64,000 bases of DNA from the NCBI GenBank assembly GCA_947573485.1, contig CANPGB010000002.1, positions 62,001 to 126,000 of the forward strand. Direction: 5' to 3'. The position numbers were made by a program, and so were the translations under genes. Below are positions 42,105-50,388 of this stretch, piece after piece (the first letter of the stretch is position 1; each line of letters opens with the position of its first letter). The DNA is from an uncultured Porphyromonadaceae bacterium. GTDB taxonomy: Bacteria > Bacteroidota > Bacteroidia > Bacteroidales > Muribaculaceae. A model generated the notes under the pieces. It saw only the letters and a list, made by a program, of their open reading frames with translations. It ran no database searches and was not told the origin of the DNA.

Positions 42105-42227
42105 ATTTGTGGCCGCAAAGTTAAGTATTTTTTCCGGGAATCCAAGAACGTGAGGTCGATTTTTTTGCTGCCATACGTAACATTTTCAGCTTTTTTGCGT
42201 TATCCCTTATGAGCGTTGCAAAATTTA

Positions 42228-42259
42228 TTTGGCCACGCCACAATATTTTTGTAACTTTG
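42228..42259 (+). promoter_or_regulatory. rpoD promoter
   Basis: TTTG (42228-42231), 20 bases, TAACTTTG (42252-42259), 38 bases ahead of the rpoD ATG. Used here as the reference for the local promoter consensus. Confidence 0.8.
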
Positions 42260-42296
42260 CACGCTAATTGCATCGAATTAAGATTCAATAAAACAC

Positions 42297-43157
42297 ATGA
42301 GACAACTAAAAATCACCAAGTCGATTACAAACCGCGAAAGCGCGTCACTTGACAAATACCTCCAGGAGATTGGCCGTGAGGAACTTATATCCGTAGAGGA
42401 GGAGGTCGAGCTTGCTCAGCGCATCCGCCAGGGCGATCAGGTGGCTCTCGAGAAGCTCACCCGCGCCAACCTGCGTTTCGTGGTTTCGGTGGCCAAACAA
42501 TATCAGAATCAGGGTCTTTCGCTCCCCGACCTTATCAACGAGGGCAACCTTGGCCTTATCAAGGCTGCACGCAAGTTCGATGAGACCCGAGGCTTCAAGT
42601 TTATCTCATACGCCGTGTGGTGGATCCGCCAGTCGATTCTCCAGGCGCTTGCCGAGCAGAGCCGTATTGTACGCCTGCCCCTCAACCAGGTTGGTTCGCT
42701 CAACAAAATCGGCAAGGCTCTCTCTAAATTCGAACAGGAGAACGAGCGCCGTCCCTCTCCCGAGGAGCTCGCCGAGCAGCTCGATGTGCCTGTAGAGAAA
42801 ATCGCCGACACCCTCAAGGTTTCGGGTCGCCACATCTCGGTAGATGCTCCTTTTGTCGAGGGCGAGGATAACAGCCTGCTCGACGTGCTCACCAACGACG
42901 ACAGCCCCATGGCCGACGCCGCCCTCAACCAGGAGTCGCTCTCCAATGAGGTGGACCGCGCACTGCGCCAGCTCCACGAGCGTGAGCGTGAGATTCTGAA
43001 GATGTTCTTCGGCATCGGTTGCCAGGAGATGACTCTTGAGGAAATCGGAGCCAAATTCGACCTCACCCGCGAGCGTGTGCGCCAGATTAAAGAAAAAGCT
43101 ATCCGCCGCCTCAAAGGCCAGAAGAGCCGCCTGCTCAAATCGTACCTCGGTTCTTGA
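42297..43157 (+). CDS. rpoD: Primary RNA polymerase sigma factor RpoD
   Basis: 286 residues, the short Bacteroidetes form without region 1.1. Region 1.2 ([10 protein letters not shown]), region 2 with the -10 recognition helix ([29 protein letters not shown]), region 3 ([18 protein letters not shown]) and region 4 helix-turn-helix ([19 protein letters not shown]) are complete. It directs RNA polymerase to the TTTG/TAnnTTTG promoters seen throughout this window. Monocistronic, with a consensus promoter before it and a terminator after it. Confidence 0.97.
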   Translation: MRQLKITKSITNRESASLDKYLQEIGREELISVEEEVELAQRIRQGDQVALEKLTRANLRFVVSVAKQYQNQGLSLPDLINEGNLGLIKAARKFDETRGFKFISYAVWWIRQSILQALAEQSRIVRLPLNQVGSLNKIGKALSKFEQENERRPSPEELAEQLDVPVEKIADTLKVSGRHISVDAPFVEGEDNSLLDVLTNDDSPMADAALNQESLSNEVDRALRQLHEREREILKMFFGIGCQEMTLEEIGAKFDLTRERVRQIKEKAIRRLKGQKSRLLKSYLGS

Positions 43158-43181
43158 GTTATCAACAATCCACGACTTATC

Positions 43182-43215
43182 GACGCGCCGATAATACCGG
43201 TGCGTCGTTCTTTTT
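43182..43215 (+). terminator. rpoD terminator
   Basis: GACGC arm and matching GCGTC, with an inner CCG/CGG pairing, then GTTCTTTTTG. It overlaps the -33 box of the next promoter. Confidence 0.7.
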
Positions 43216-43244
43216 GTTTATGAAGGATTTTCTTCGTAACTTTG
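43213..43244 (+). promoter_or_regulatory. Promoter of the DUF4290-rimM-dnaB cluster
   Basis: TTTG (43213-43216), 20 bases, TAACTTTG (43237-43244); start codon of the DUF4290 gene 25 bases later. Confidence 0.75.
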
Positions 43245-43268
43245 GAGTCATAAAAATAACGCACAATA

Positions 43269-43859
43269 ATGCTCACATATAACAACCACCTGAAGCGGCT
43301 TATACTGCCGGAGTACGGTCGTAACATACAGCGTATGGTCGACCACTGCCTCACTATCGAGGATCGCGATGAGCGCACACGCTGCGCCCACAGCATTGTG
43401 GCGGCCATGCTCACCCTTTTCCCGGCTACGGGCGATGCCACCGAATACCGCCGCAAGCTGTGGGACCACCTGATGATAATGAGCGATTTCTCGCTTGACG
43501 TAGATTGCCCCTTCGAGCACGTGGAGCGCCAGGTTTTCGCCGGAGCCCCCGACCCTGTGCCTGCCGAGCGTCCCGGGAGCATGCCTTTCATGAACTACGG
43601 CAAGATTATTCCGCAACTCATCGACACGGCTGCCGCCATGGAGCCTGGCGAGGAGCGCGACGCCCTTGTGCTGATGATAGCGCACCAGATGAAGAAAACT
43701 CTCATGGGCTACAAACTCGACAATGTGGAGGACCGCCGCATTTTCGACGACCTGCGCGCAATGTCGCACGGCATCCTGACTCTCGACCCCGAGCAGACGC
43801 ACCTCCTCGACTTCAAACAGGCGCCCACTCCCTCGGGTAAAAAGAAGAAAAAAAGATGA
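43269..43859 (+). CDS. DUF4290 family protein
   Basis: 196 residues, a conserved Bacteroidetes-only family recognised by its start (MLTYNNHLKRLILPEYGRNI) and the Lys-rich end (GKKKKKR). All helical, cytoplasmic, function unknown. First of a five-gene cluster with rimM, a small acidic protein, an OmpA-family gene and dnaB; overlaps rimM by 4 bases. The link to rimM points to a translation or ribosome-related role (inference). Confidence 0.85.
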   Translation: MLTYNNHLKRLILPEYGRNIQRMVDHCLTIEDRDERTRCAHSIVAAMLTLFPATGDATEYRRKLWDHLMIMSDFSLDVDCPFEHVERQVFAGAPDPVPAERPGSMPFMNYGKIIPQLIDTAAAMEPGEERDALVLMIAHQMKKTLMGYKLDNVEDRRIFDDLRAMSHGILTLDPEQTHLLDFKQAPTPSGKKKKKR

Positions 43860-44386
43860 TTGCGCTCGACCGCCTTACCGACATCGGCACTTTTGCCAAG
43901 CCTCACGGCATAAAGGGCGAGATTACGGCAGCCATTGACGCCGACACCGCCGAAGCCCTCAAGGAGATAGGGCATATTTTCGTGCCTGTCGACGGCCTCG
44001 TGGTACCTTTTACCGTTGAGGGCATACGCCCCAAGAGCTCAGAGACCGTGCTCCTCACACTCAAAGGTATCAGCGACGAAAAGAAAGCTTCGGCTCTGGC
44101 CAACAAGGATATATATGTGGAGACCGAACTGCTGCCCGAGGAGCTCGCCAACGACGAAGATGGTTTCTACCTCGACGACCTCATCGGCTTCACGGTGATT
44201 TGCGGCGGCAAAGCCCTGGGCACAATCGCCGACTACGACGACTCTACTGCCAACATCCTTTTCAAAGTGGCTACCGCCGAGGGTGGCGAGCTGCTGATAC
44301 CTGCCGACGACAGCCTCATCGACGCCGTAGACCCCGAAAAATCGACCATAGAAATGACTCTCCCCGAGGGTCTGCTTGACTTATAA
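43856..44386 (+). CDS. rimM: Ribosome maturation factor RimM
   Basis: 176 residues; assists assembly of the 30S head by binding S19 and processing of 16S rRNA. The N-terminal RimM barrel starts LTDIGTFAKPHGIKGEI, and the C-terminal PRC-barrel-like domain contains DDLIGFTVICGGKALGTI and ends LIPADDSLIDAVD. Length is normal. The start overlaps DUF4290 by 4 bases. Confidence 0.95.
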   Translation: MIALDRLTDIGTFAKPHGIKGEITAAIDADTAEALKEIGHIFVPVDGLVVPFTVEGIRPKSSETVLLTLKGISDEKKASALANKDIYVETELLPEELANDEDGFYLDDLIGFTVICGGKALGTIADYDDSTANILFKVATAEGGELLIPADDSLIDAVDPEKSTIEMTLPEGLLDL

Positions 44387-44388
44387 TT

Positions 44389-44682
44389 ATGAAAGAATTT
44401 GATGAAAACGAGGCTGTTGCCCTCATGACCGCAGCCCTGCCCGAAGAGCGCCGCAACAGCGACGCCGCCTTCGAGGTGCTCGACCTCATATACGATTATT
44501 ACGACGAAAACGGCGACCTCGACATTGATTGTGGCGATGACGACGATGATGAGCCCGACATCGATGGCATGGTGGCTTACATCGCGCGTTTCATGAAAAA
44601 GAATTCGGAGGTGGCCTTCACCGCCGAAGAGCTCGCCGCCATGGTACGCGCCGAGATTGAATACGAAAACTCACTCTTCTGA
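44389..44682 (+). CDS. Small acidic protein of unknown function
   Basis: 97 residues with an extremely acidic middle (DLDIDCGDDDDDEPDIDG) between two helical segments. No domain is recognised. It lies 2 bases after rimM and 1 base before the OmpA-family gene, so it is clearly part of the operon. Confidence 0.75.
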   Translation: MKEFDENEAVALMTAALPEERRNSDAAFEVLDLIYDYYDENGDLDIDCGDDDDDEPDIDGMVAYIARFMKKNSEVAFTAEELAAMVRAEIEYENSLF

Positions 44683-44683
44683 T

Positions 44684-45310
44684 ATGAAATTCCTCTCCTT
44701 GACCACGCTACGCTCCCTGGCACTATGCACTGCCATGGCTATTGGCATTACAGCCACGGCCCAGGGCAAGAAAGAGGTTTTCGACCCCTTCTCGGCCGGT
44801 ATTGAAGAGAATGTTTCGACCCCGGCCGTGCAGCCCAAGCACAGCGCCGCTGTCGCTGCGGCCATGGGCAACCTTGCCCGCACTCTGCGCGACGCCGGCT
44901 ACAAGGTGTCGAAAGTGCGCTCGGGCGAGGTGATTATGGTCACCATACCCTGCTCCACCCTCTTCGCCCCTAATACCACTGAGCTAAAAAGCACAGCGGC
45001 CAAGACATTGCGCCCGCTCGTGCCCTATGTAAAGCGCACCGACAACTACAAGATTGTAATTGCCGTGCATGCCGACAACACCGGCGATGCCACTTATGCC
45101 GACGCCATAACAGCCGACCGCGCAAACGCCGTCGACGCCTTTTTCTCGACAGAGCTCAACGGCGTAGAGACGCCCATAATACCCTATGGCATAGGCATGG
45201 ACGAACCTGTGGCGCCTAACACCGGCGTTACCAACCGTGCCGCCAACCGTCGCGTTGAGATATACTTTATCCCCACTCAGAACTTTATCGACAAAGCCCG
45301 CAAGAAATAA
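44684..45310 (+). CDS. OmpA-family cell-envelope protein
   Basis: 208 residues from the ATG at 44684. A signal peptide (LRSLALCTAMAIGITATAQG) is followed by a variable linker and an OmpA C-terminal domain (TLFAPNTTELKSTAAKTL, VHADNTGDATYAD, ANRRVEIYFIP) that binds peptidoglycan non-covalently. It probably anchors the outer membrane to the wall. Its stop is directly followed by the dnaB start. Confidence 0.85.
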   Translation: MKFLSLTTLRSLALCTAMAIGITATAQGKKEVFDPFSAGIEENVSTPAVQPKHSAAVAAAMGNLARTLRDAGYKVSKVRSGEVIMVTIPCSTLFAPNTTELKSTAAKTLRPLVPYVKRTDNYKIVIAVHADNTGDATYADAITADRANAVDAFFSTELNGVETPIIPYGIGMDEPVAPNTGVTNRAANRRVEIYFIPTQNFIDKARKK

Positions 45311-46885
45311 ATGGAAAGCACGCCAACGCAGCAACGACAATTCCGCAAGAAGAACCCCGACCTGCCTGCCGAAATCGCAGGGCGCCTCGTGCCCCGCGCC
45401 GTGGAGATTGAAGCCGCCGTACTCGGCGCCCTCATGCTCGAGCGCGACGCTTTCACCGCCGTGTGCGACCTGCTCTCGCCCGAGAGCTTCTATGAGCCGC
45501 GCCATGTGAAAGTCTACACTGCTATCCAGGCCTTGGGTATGGCGCAGGAGCCTATCGACATCATGACCGTGACGAACCGCCTTCGTCAGGACGGCGAGCT
45601 CGATGCCGTTGGAGGCCCCGCCTTTGTTGCCGGCCTTACCATAAATGTCGCCTCGGCGGCTCACGTGGAGTTCCACGCCCGCATCGTGGCACAGAAATAT
45701 CTTGCACGCGAGCTCATAGCCTTTGCCTCGAAGGTTGAGAACGCTGCTTTTGACGAAAGTAATGACATCGACGACCTCCTCCAGGAAGCCGAGAAGCGCC
45801 TCTTCGACATCTCGCAGCGCAACCTCAAAAAAGATGTATCGCAAATCGACCCAATTATCGAACGCGCCGTTGAGCAGATGCAGCTTGCAAGCCAGCGGGA
45901 ATCGGGTCTGAGCGGCCTCGACACCGGTTTCCGCGACCTCAACAAAGACACCTCGGGCTGGCAGAAATCCGACCTCATCATCATCGCCGCCCGCCCGGCC
46001 ATGGGTAAGACTGCCTTTGTACTCTCCATGGCACTCAACATTGCGCTCCACAACGATCCCGTGGCCGTATTCTCGCTTGAGATGAGTAACGTGCAGCTGG
46101 TGAACCGTCTGATTTCCAATGCCTGCGAGATTCCGGGCGAGAAGATCAAGAGCGGTAACCTTTCATCGACCGACTGGGGTCAGCTCTCGACACGCCTCAG
46201 CCGCCTCCAGGGACTGCCTATGTATGTCGATGACACCTCGGGCTTGACAATCATGGAGTTGCGAACGAAAGCGCGCCGCCTTGTGCGCGAACACGGCGTG
46301 AAGATTATAATAATCGACTACCTGCAGCTGATGTCGGCAGGCATAAAACTCGGCTCCCGCGAGCAGGAAGTATCAACTATCTCGCGTTCGCTCAAGCAGT
46401 TGGCAAAGGAACTCGATGTGCCTATCATAGCCCTCTCGCAGCTCAACCGTAAACTTGAGGACCGCGGCAACAAAGACAAGCGCCCCCAACTCTCCGACCT
46501 CCGTGAATCGGGAGCCATAGAGCAGGACGCCGACATCGTGTGCTTCATACACCGCCCCGAGTATTACAGCCACAGTGCCACCGACGAGAACAGCGACGAC
46601 ATCCGCGGCCTGGCCGAGTTTATCATAGCCAAGCACCGTAGCGGTGGCGTGGGCACGGTAAAGATGCGTTTCCGTAAGGAGCTCGTGCGCTTCGAGAACT
46701 GGGACGAGGATATTACCGGCGGCGCCAACAACGGCTATGTGCTGCGCGGCGCCAGCGACAACACCGCAGTGCCTCAGGCCAACCCCGAGCAGGCAGCTGC
46801 CGATGCCGCTGCCCTCGGCATTGGAGGCTCCACGCCCGCGGGCAACGAATCGTTCCTCTCGCAGGCCGACGACCAGCCGTTCTGA
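45311..46885 (+). CDS. dnaB: Replicative DNA helicase DnaB
   Basis: 524 residues. An N-terminal helical collar domain (AAVLGALMLERDAF) that contacts primase is followed by a RecA-like motor with Walker A ARPAMGKTAF near residue 230, Walker B IIIIDYLQLMS near 340, and the conserved QLNRKLEDR and DLRESGAIEQDAD segments. It unwinds DNA at the replication fork with DnaG (8573). It ends 3 bases before the end of the convergent hydrolase gene. Confidence 0.96.
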   Translation: MESTPTQQRQFRKKNPDLPAEIAGRLVPRAVEIEAAVLGALMLERDAFTAVCDLLSPESFYEPRHVKVYTAIQALGMAQEPIDIMTVTNRLRQDGELDAVGGPAFVAGLTINVASAAHVEFHARIVAQKYLARELIAFASKVENAAFDESNDIDDLLQEAEKRLFDISQRNLKKDVSQIDPIIERAVEQMQLASQRESGLSGLDTGFRDLNKDTSGWQKSDLIIIAARPAMGKTAFVLSMALNIALHNDPVAVFSLEMSNVQLVNRLISNACEIPGEKIKSGNLSSTDWGQLSTRLSRLQGLPMYVDDTSGLTIMELRTKARRLVREHGVKIIIIDYLQLMSAGIKLGSREQEVSTISRSLKQLAKELDVPIIALSQLNRKLEDRGNKDKRPQLSDLRESGAIEQDADIVCFIHRPEYYSHSATDENSDDIRGLAEFIIAKHRSGGVGTVKMRFRKELVRFENWDEDITGGANNGYVLRGASDNTAVPQANPEQAAADAAALGIGGSTPAGNESFLSQADDQPF

Positions 46886-46888
46886 CAC

Positions 46889-47827
46889 TTACATCCCGTG
46901 TGCAGCCATGAAGCCAAGCATGGTGCCGTAGACCTCGGCCCGCACCTTGGGGCGCGAGAGCACAAGGTCGTGCAAACCGCCTTCAAAAACAGCCTCGGTA
47001 ATATCGGGGCCGAGAGCACGTCCGGCCTCCGAAATGGCGTTTACGTCAAGAATTGCATCGGCACTTGCGTAGGCCGACGCCGTATCGCCACGGTGTGCCG
47101 AAAGAGCCGAGCACATGAGCAGCACGGGCACATCTATCCTGCACAGACGAAGTTCTTTCTGAGCCCTGTCTATGGCTGCGACCCAAGCGGCGTTGGGGTC
47201 CGGCATGATGTCGGGCTTCCAGTCGCGACGGTAGTTCCACTCGCCGCCGAGTTCGGCGTGGAGCGAGCGTGCATATCCCGCATCGGCGGGTTGATGCACT
47301 TTAAGATGTGGAAGCAACTTGCTTATAAAACCCACTGCGGGCACGGCAAAGCGGCGCACCGGCGCCGGGAGATTCCACGCTAAAAACGGGCTGTTGAGCA
47401 TCAGCAACTTAACAAGCGGCGAGGGGCGTTGCGCCATATACAAGGCCGTGGTCAAGCCACCGGTGGAGTGCCCCAGGAGCGCCACCTCACGGCCGCCATC
47501 GGCATGGATAACGCCGAGAGCGGCATCGATATCGGCAAAATATTCGCTGATGTCGCGCACCTCGAACATGCGCTGCCCCGGCAAGAGCGAGCGCCCGTAT
47601 TTGCGCAAATCCACGGCATAGAAATCGTAGCCGTGGTTCACGAACTCGTCGGCCATCTCGGCTTGAAAAAAGTAATCGCTGAAGCCATGCACATACAGCA
47701 CTGCACGCCCGCGGCTCTTGCCGCTGAGTTTTCGCACTACGGTGCACCGCACGGGGCCGCTGTAGTCGCGTCCCTGGTCAATGGTTATGGCTTCGAAGCC
47801 GTGTGAGAGAATGTCTGGTGAAGTCAA
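46889..47827 (-). CDS. Alpha/beta hydrolase (monoacylglycerol-lipase-like)
   Basis: 312 residues. The nucleophile elbow GHSTGG near residue 120, the oxyanion region VHGFSDYF near 47, and a late His (GGLHDLV) make the catalytic Ser-Asp-His set of a serine hydrolase. The lid-type region (ADAGYARSLHAELGGEWNY) fits lysophospholipase or monoglyceride lipase relatives. No signal peptide, so probably cytoplasmic. The substrate is not known. Confidence 0.8.
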   Translation of the reverse strand: MTSPDILSHGFEAITIDQGRDYSGPVRCTVVRKLSGKSRGRAVLYVHGFSDYFFQAEMADEFVNHGYDFYAVDLRKYGRSLLPGQRMFEVRDISEYFADIDAALGVIHADGGREVALLGHSTGGLTTALYMAQRPSPLVKLLMLNSPFLAWNLPAPVRRFAVPAVGFISKLLPHLKVHQPADAGYARSLHAELGGEWNYRRDWKPDIMPDPNAAWVAAIDRAQKELRLCRIDVPVLLMCSALSAHRGDTASAYASADAILDVNAISEAGRALGPDITEAVFEGGLHDLVLSRPKVRAEVYGTMLGFMAAHGM

Positions 47828-47900
47828 TGGGAAGTCAAAAGTTTAAAGTCTGTTTTTTGTCAACAACCAATTATTAAAAATGGTTGGTGTGAACCGCCTG

Positions 47901-47951
47901 AAAAAGATTGTCGGGCTCCCGCAGGTTGCCTTGCGGCTGCGGGAGCCCGAC
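47901..47951 (-). terminator. EF-G2 terminator
   Basis: A perfect 15-bp stem (GTCGGGCTCCCGCAG, 47910-47924, with its complement at 47937-47951) and, in the minus-strand direction, a T-rich tail. It lies just after the EF-G2 stop. Confidence 0.85.
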
Positions 47952-47975
47952 TATTCGGGATTTTTAAGGGTCAGA

Positions 47976-50132
47976 TTATTCGTCGGCGTTCTTCTCGGCG
48001 TACTCTTTGAGGAGCTTCTCCTGAACGTCGCCGGGCACGAGTTCGTAGCCGTTGAAGGTCATGGTGAACGACGAGCGGCCGCCGGTTATCGAGCTGAGCG
48101 ATGTTGAGTAGCTCGACATTTCCTTGAGGGGAACGCGGGCCGAGATTTTCTCGAATCCGTTTTCGCTCGACATGCCCATGATTATGGCACGACGGCCCTG
48201 GAGGTCGCTCATAACGTCGCCCATAACGTCGGCGGGTACGAGTACCTCAACGTCGTATACGGGTTCGAGCACCTTGGGATTTGCTTCGCGGAAGGCCTGG
48301 CTGAAAGCGTTGCGGCCTGCGAGGCGGAACGAGATTTCGTTGGAGTCAACGGGGTGCATCTTGCCGTCGTAGATGCAGACGCGCACGTCGCGGGCGTAGC
48401 TGCCGGTGAGGGGGCCTTGCTCCATGCGGTCCATGAGGCCTTTGACGATAGCGGGGATGAAGCGGGCATCGATAGCGCCACCCACTATACAGTTGCACAC
48501 CACGAGCTTGCCGCCCCACTGCAGGGGTATTTCCTGAGTGTCGCGCACACTCATCTTGAATTCCTGGTTGCCGAAACGGAAGGTGTCGGGCGCAGGCATA
48601 CCCTCGGTATAGGGTTCTACGATGAGGTGTACTTCGCCGAACTGGCCTGCGCCTCCCGACTGCTTCTTGTGGCGGTAGTCGGCACGCGAAGCCTTGGTGA
48701 TAGTCTCGCGGTAGGGAATCTTGGGTTCCTCGAAGATGATAGGGAGTTTGTCGTTGTTTTCAACACGCCATTTAAGGGTGCGGAGGTGGAATTCGCCCTG
48801 GCCTTTGAGGATAGTCTGCTTGAGTTCTTTCGACTGCTCGACAATCCATGTGGGGTCTTCTTCGTGCATTCGGGTGAGTATGCCGCTGAGTTTCTCGGCA
48901 TCGCTTTCGGTAACGGGGCGGATTGCGCGTGTGTATTTAGGAGCGGGGTATTTAATGAAGTCGAAGGCATATTCGCAACCCTTTTCGTCGAGGGTGTTGC
49001 CCGTGCGCACGTCTTTGAGCTTCACAGCTGCTCCGATGTCGCCTGCCTTGAGTTCGTCGACTGCGGTACGTATCTGACCGCAGGTGCAGAAAATCTGCGC
49101 GAGGCGTTCCTTGCCGCCACGCGTGATGTTCTCCAGGTCGGCCCCTGCCTTGAGGGTGCCCGACATTACCTTGAAATAGCTTACTTCACCTATATGGGGT
49201 TCTACGGTAGTCTTGAAAACGTAGAGGCTGAGGGGGCCGTCAGAGTCGGGGCGTACTTCCTCGCCGGCGGTGTTTACGGGGGCGGGCATATCTTCAACGA
49301 AGGGCACGACGTTTCCGAGGAACTCCATCATGCGGCGCACGCCCATGTCTTTTTCTGCGCTGACGCAGAAGAGGGGGTATATAGAGTTATCCACGAGGCC
49401 TTTGCGGATACCGAGGCGGAGTTCGTCTTCGGTCAGGTGCTCGGTCTCGAAGAATTTTTCCATGAGGGTTTCATCGTTCTCGGCGGCTGCCTCCACGAGT
49501 GCGCGGTGGTACTCGAGTGCGCGTGCTTTCTCCGATTCGGGGATGTCTTCGATAGTGGGAGTGCCACCGTCGGGGCCCCACGAATATTTCTTCATGAGGA
49601 GCACGTCGATCATGGCGTTGAAGCCGGGGCCGCAGGCGAGCGGATACTGCACGGGCACCACCTTCGGGCCGAAGATGTCGCGCATCTGCTCTACTACATT
49701 TTCATAGTCGGCCTTTTCGCCGTCGAGCTGGTTGAGAGCGAAGATTATGGGTTTATGGAGCGACGAAGCGGTGCGGAAAATATTCTGCGTGCCCACCTCC
49801 ACGCCATACTGTGCGTTAACAACGATAACGCCTGTATCGGTAACGTTGAGTGCGGTGATTGCCGAACCAACGAAGTCGTCGGCTCCGGGGCAGTCGATGA
49901 CATTGAGTTTCTTGTTGAGGAACTCGGCGTAGAACACGGTGGAGAATACCGAGTAGCCATATTCCTTTTCTACTGGGAAGTAGTCGGTGACGGTGTTTTT
50001 GGCAAGCACAGTGCCACGACGTTTTATAACACCACACTCGAAGAGCATAGCTTCGGCGAGTGTGGTTTTACCCGAGCCTTTGCTACCGAGCAAGGCTATG
50101 TTTTTGATTTCATTGGTTTGGTAAGTTTTCAT
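47976..50132 (-). CDS. EF-G2, elongation factor G paralogue
   Basis: 718 residues with all five EF-G domains. The P-loop GSKGSGKT (residues 16-23) is intact, but the G3 motif reads DCPGADDF (80-87) where true EF-G has DTPGHVDF, so the catalytic His is Ala at 84. G4 is NQLD rather than NKMD. In Bacteroides thetaiotaomicron an EF-G paralogue lacking GTPase activity (EF-G2) is known to support translation and gut fitness under carbon limitation. This protein has the same features; the equivalence is inferred. It is monocistronic, divergent from lon, with a strong terminator. Confidence 0.85.
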   Translation of the reverse strand: MKTYQTNEIKNIALLGSKGSGKTTLAEAMLFECGVIKRRGTVLAKNTVTDYFPVEKEYGYSVFSTVFYAEFLNKKLNVIDCPGADDFVGSAITALNVTDTGVIVVNAQYGVEVGTQNIFRTASSLHKPIIFALNQLDGEKADYENVVEQMRDIFGPKVVPVQYPLACGPGFNAMIDVLLMKKYSWGPDGGTPTIEDIPESEKARALEYHRALVEAAAENDETLMEKFFETEHLTEDELRLGIRKGLVDNSIYPLFCVSAEKDMGVRRMMEFLGNVVPFVEDMPAPVNTAGEEVRPDSDGPLSLYVFKTTVEPHIGEVSYFKVMSGTLKAGADLENITRGGKERLAQIFCTCGQIRTAVDELKAGDIGAAVKLKDVRTGNTLDEKGCEYAFDFIKYPAPKYTRAIRPVTESDAEKLSGILTRMHEEDPTWIVEQSKELKQTILKGQGEFHLRTLKWRVENNDKLPIIFEEPKIPYRETITKASRADYRHKKQSGGAGQFGEVHLIVEPYTEGMPAPDTFRFGNQEFKMSVRDTQEIPLQWGGKLVVCNCIVGGAIDARFIPAIVKGLMDRMEQGPLTGSYARDVRVCIYDGKMHPVDSNEISFRLAGRNAFSQAFREANPKVLEPVYDVEVLVPADVMGDVMSDLQGRRAIIMGMSSENGFEKISARVPLKEMSSYSTSLSSITGGRSSFTMTFNGYELVPGDVQEKLLKEYAEKNADE

Positions 50133-50334
50133 GTTATCAGTCAGTGTAGTTTTTCGGGTTAGAAGCTGTCAAATAGCTTTTCGGCACGCAATTTAGGCAT
50201 ATTTTTTCTAAATGGCACTTCAAAATAATATGTTTCACAACATAAAAATGAATTATGCGCTAAGAACTACGTGGTTAGCCGTCGGCTTTAACATATTTTT
50301 TGGCAGCGCGGGCTGCCGTTCGGTCAAAATTTCG

Positions 50335-50342
50335 TAATTTTG
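50335..50342 (+). promoter_or_regulatory. -7 box of lon
   Basis: TAATTTTG, 46 bases ahead of the lon start, within the divergent lon/EF-G2 gap (50133-50388). No -33 TTTG at the usual spacing. The rest of the gap is AT-rich with no gene. Confidence 0.4.
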
Positions 50343-50388
50343 GCCTGAATTTTGTTATGCTTGGAAGCGTTACAAGTTTTTTACCCTG

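Noticed and set aside
48354-50162. 602-codon plus-strand frame opposite EF-G2
   Set aside because: Antisense shadow. EF-G motifs are on the minus strand.
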